Assembly: GCA_003105035.1 (NCBI GenBank)
Contig: PQAL01000004.1
Location: 1 to 64,000, forward strand
DNA length: 64,000 nucleotides
Reading direction: 5' to 3'
Origin: Anaerolineales bacterium
Lineage (GTDB): Bacteria; Chloroflexota; Anaerolineae; Anaerolineales; UBA4823
Shown here: one piece after another, positions 62,075 through 64,000 of the stretch
Layout of the letters: every line of letters starts with the position of its first letter
Numbering within the stretch: the stretch's first letter is position 1
The notes under the pieces: model-generated
Database searches by the model: none
What the model saw: the letters and a program-made list of their open reading frames with translations, nothing else
What the model was told of the DNA's origin: nothing
Made by a program: the position numbers and the translations under genes

Positions 62075-62587
62075 ATGACCACCCTGACCCAACCGTTACG
62101 AGACGAGCATAAGGAGCTTTACCCGCACATCGAGAGCCTGAGGCAGGCTGGATTGGCCGTGCACGGGAACCTCACCCAGGCCAGCCTTGAAAAGATCGAT
62201 GAAGCCTATTCATTCCTTACCACCCACCTGCTGCCACATGCCCGTGCCGAGGAGGCCGCCCTCTACCCGGCCGTGCAAAAGGTGATGGGCAGCCCCCATG
62301 CGACCGCCACCATGAGCCGCGACCACGTGGAAGTGGAGCGTTTGACCCAGGAACTGGCAGAGCTGCGTGGAACCCTTCAGGAGGGCGAGATCGGGGCCGG
62401 GAAGGCGAATGAACTGAAGCGCATCCTCTACGGGCTGCACACGCTGGTGAAAGTTCATTTTGCCAAGGAGGAGGAGGTCTACCTTCCACTTCTGGATGCC
62501 GGCCTGACCGCCGAAGAAGCCAGGGAAATGTTCGATGCCATGGAAAACGCCGCCGGCGAAGCAAAAGCACACATCCACGTTGACTAA
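62075..62587 (+). CDS. Hemerythrin-domain protein
   Basis: 170 residues. An HHE-type four-helix bundle with the iron-ligand pattern: LRDEHKELYPHIESL (His), LLPHARAEEAALYPAVQ (His..Glu), MSRDHVEVERL (His) and VHFAKEEEVYLPLL (His..Glu). Such proteins bind a di-iron centre and O2 or NO-related species. Strong AAAGGAG-type site upstream. The promoter layout makes it a probable target of the adjacent Crp/Fnr regulator. Confidence 0.88.
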   Translation: MTTLTQPLRDEHKELYPHIESLRQAGLAVHGNLTQASLEKIDEAYSFLTTHLLPHARAEEAALYPAVQKVMGSPHATATMSRDHVEVERLTQELAELRGTLQEGEIGAGKANELKRILYGLHTLVKVHFAKEEEVYLPLLDAGLTAEEAREMFDAMENAAGEAKAHIHVD

Positions 62588-62590
62588 ATA

Positions 62591-62632
62591 AAAAAGAGAT
62601 CGTCCCAGGAATTTTGGGGCGATCTCTTTTTT
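62591..62632. terminator. Bidirectional terminator
   Basis: Stem AAAAAGAGATCG / CGATCTCTTTTT with an inner CCC/GGG pairing, flanked by A- and T-runs. It can serve both the hemerythrin gene and the convergent ArdC-like gene. Confidence 0.85.
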
Positions 62633-62639
62633 ATTTCGA

Positions 62640-63665
62640 TCAAACAATTGGGAGCTCCGCTTCATCAGCGTGTACTAACCTTCCCATACTGGTCGGTATA
62701 ACGGCACCCTGGTACTGCTCATCAATCCATGCAATGACTTGGTGAGCTGCATCCCGGATGCGTTCCCCACATTCCATCAGTTCCGCCAGGGCGTTCTCCC
62801 CATCCCCCCAATGAGCCAAGTAGCCAAAGGCGACCTCCCCCACATCCAGCCCGAAGTGGTGGAGGATGCAGAAGGCAACCGATTCGGCCTCACACTCGAT
62901 GCGCGAGCGCGGGTTGTGCGCCCGGTATTCTTTGTCAGAGTGCAGGATGGCATGACCCAGTTCATGCGCCAGGGTCTGGGCACGGAAGAGCGGTGACCGG
63001 TTGCCGGCCACAACGATCCTCTTCGCATGACCTTCCTCGTCATAGCTGCAGGCGCCGCCCCAGTTCGGATTGTCCGACTCGATCAGCTCGACCTCGATGT
63101 GGAGGATTTCCTTTGCGAAGGATGCCAGCGCAGCGTACACTCCCTGATCATCCCCTGCAAGGTTCATGTTGATCGGCTCGGGGATGGGAGCGCCGTCCGT
63201 CTGGCTGACATCGAAGGTGTGCCCAATCTTGAAGCCCACCACCTTGTAGCCGGATGCGTCACGGCCGCAATCCCCATCGCCGTCAGGTTCTCTAGCTTCC
63301 CTCGTTCTGTTTTCCTCCTTTCCCTTTTCAGGGGAGGAACATACCGGTACCCGAGCGAGGATCGGGACCAGGATCTCGATTCCCCTTTCCCCTTTGCAGA
63401 CATGCCGCCCCAACTGGTTCCAGGTCCGGTAAGATGCGCACAAGGTGGCCTGCGGGAACTGGAGCAGGATCAATATCAGGTTGTTGAACGAGTACCGGTG
63501 GAAATGAGAGAGAAACTTCAAGTACTCGGTCCACCGACCGCTCCCGACCAGCTGGCTTACACCGTCTTCCAACTTCTGTCGGGCCTGGTCCAACTTCTCT
63601 TGTCGGAGGGCAACAGCTGCCTGGCGTTCTTCATCGTTCATCTCCGACCATTTCTTTGTTTTCAT
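62640..63665 (-). CDS. ArdC-like antirestriction metallopeptidase
   Basis: 341 residues from ATG 63665, 9 nt after AAAGGAG; longer in-frame starts lack this. The N-terminal half matches the ArdC ssDNA-binding domain (SGRWTEYLKFLSHFHRYSFN, NLILILLQFPQATLCASYRT, WNQLGRHVCKGERG). The C-terminal half carries the zinc site TLAHELGHAILH and the downstream Glu in IECEAESVAF. Such proteins protect incoming plasmid or element DNA. An acidic/charged insert (about 145-175) separates the halves. Its presence supports a mobile origin for the right-hand region. Confidence 0.85.
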   Translation of the reverse strand: MKTKKWSEMNDEERQAAVALRQEKLDQARQKLEDGVSQLVGSGRWTEYLKFLSHFHRYSFNNLILILLQFPQATLCASYRTWNQLGRHVCKGERGIEILVPILARVPVCSSPEKGKEENRTREAREPDGDGDCGRDASGYKVVGFKIGHTFDVSQTDGAPIPEPINMNLAGDDQGVYAALASFAKEILHIEVELIESDNPNWGGACSYDEEGHAKRIVVAGNRSPLFRAQTLAHELGHAILHSDKEYRAHNPRSRIECEAESVAFCILHHFGLDVGEVAFGYLAHWGDGENALAELMECGERIRDAAHQVIAWIDEQYQGAVIPTSMGRLVHADEAELPIV

Positions 63666-63690
63666 GGTTTCTGTCTCCTTTTTCTGTCGG

Positions 63691-64000
63691 TCAGGCGGGA
63701 ATGAGTTCCGCTTCCGCCTGAATGAGGATGGATTGACCTCGCCGGTCGTGTTCCACCAGCCGGTCAACACCCTGTTCATGGGCTTCGAAGGCGTACATCT
63801 CCTCACGTTCTTGTGCAGTGAGGGTCTCCTCCAAGAGCCATTGCTCCACGATCAGGTTCTCCCGTGCTGCCTCCCGCGCCAGGCGTTCGGCGGCTGCAAC
63901 CGTGTGAACATGGGGATTGCCCCAGCCGTAGCGGTTGAACCAGCGGGCAGCCAGGCGGGTCCGGAAGGGACCCTGTGCGCACGTATAGAGATGGCCGTGC
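63691..64000 (-). CDS. Hypothetical protein, 5' partial
   Basis: The frame is open from base 63999 down to TGA at 63691, 102 residues seen. It contains FRTRLAARWFNRYGWGNPHV and VEQWLLEETLTAQEREEMYA and ends in AEAELIPA. No family recognised. It lies 25 bp upstream of the ArdC-like gene on the same strand and is probably in its operon. Coding is supported by continuity and composition; the start is outside the window. Confidence 0.6.
   Translation of the reverse strand, partial: HGHLYTCAQGPFRTRLAARWFNRYGWGNPHVHTVAAAERLAREAARENLIVEQWLLEETLTAQEREEMYAFEAHEQGVDRLVEHDRRGQSILIQAEAELIPA

Noticed and set aside
1-64000. CRISPR array
   Set aside because: No set of regularly spaced identical repeats was seen; the tRNA-derived repeats are kilobases apart.

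Overview
The window looks like a chromosomal segment of an Anaerolineae-type Chloroflexota bacterium. The clues are the complex I gene order, several surface lipoproteins with Thr-Pro-rich linkers, a putative F420-dependent nitroreductase-family protein, and GC-rich coding DNA on the left. The assignment is an inference from gene content; there is no rRNA or other phylogenetic marker here.

Region 1 (1-11.2 kb) is the distal part of a complex I operon, nuoF (partial) through nuoN, closed by a clear terminator. Region 2 (11.2-30.3 kb) is GC-rich chromosome. It holds a stand-alone E2-type acyltransferase, a tandemly duplicated two-gene unit (ABCG-like half transporter plus Thr/Pro-rich lipoprotein, 12.9-20.1 kb), an MprF-like lysyltransferase, a three-gene minus-strand group (EamA exporter, RlmI-like methyltransferase, DDN-family protein), a HAD-GNAT fusion, small conserved-family proteins, a ZIP transporter and a PAS protein.

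Region 3 (30.6-54.8 kb) is accessory DNA divided by eight copies of a repeat derived from the 3' half of a tRNA gene (A-H). All eight lie in the same orientation. Four are split by a related insert of about 55-60 nt. Three (C, E, H) are followed by an inverted repeat of about 50 bp. Between the copies lie: two lipoproteins and a hairpin-rich stretch; one AAA/DUF4143 ATPase; an 11-kb catabolic operon (class V aminotransferase, oligopeptide-type ABC importer, FGGY kinase, M81/MlrC-like peptidase, DeoR regulator) with a good sigma70-type promoter; a DUF2726 protein; a 1209-residue WD40-Roc-TIR-TIR protein with a membrane partner; a lipoprotein, a membrane protein and an integrase remnant; and a sigma factor, membrane protein and broken XRE regulator. 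From 46.8 to 54.7 kb the DNA is visibly AT-rich. The layout fits repeated accretion of elements or cassettes at a tRNA-derived attachment site.

Region 4 (54.8-64 kb) begins at repeat H and runs through a tyrosine recombinase, an excisionase-like protein, and a translationally coupled trio (RecA-like protein, 87-residue protein, divergent family-B DNA polymerase). LuxR-type and small proteins follow, then a Crp/Fnr regulator next to a hemerythrin gene whose upstream region has an FNR-type site about 41 bp before the predicted transcription start, and an ArdC-like antirestriction metallopeptidase. This looks like a mobile element that continues beyond the right edge.
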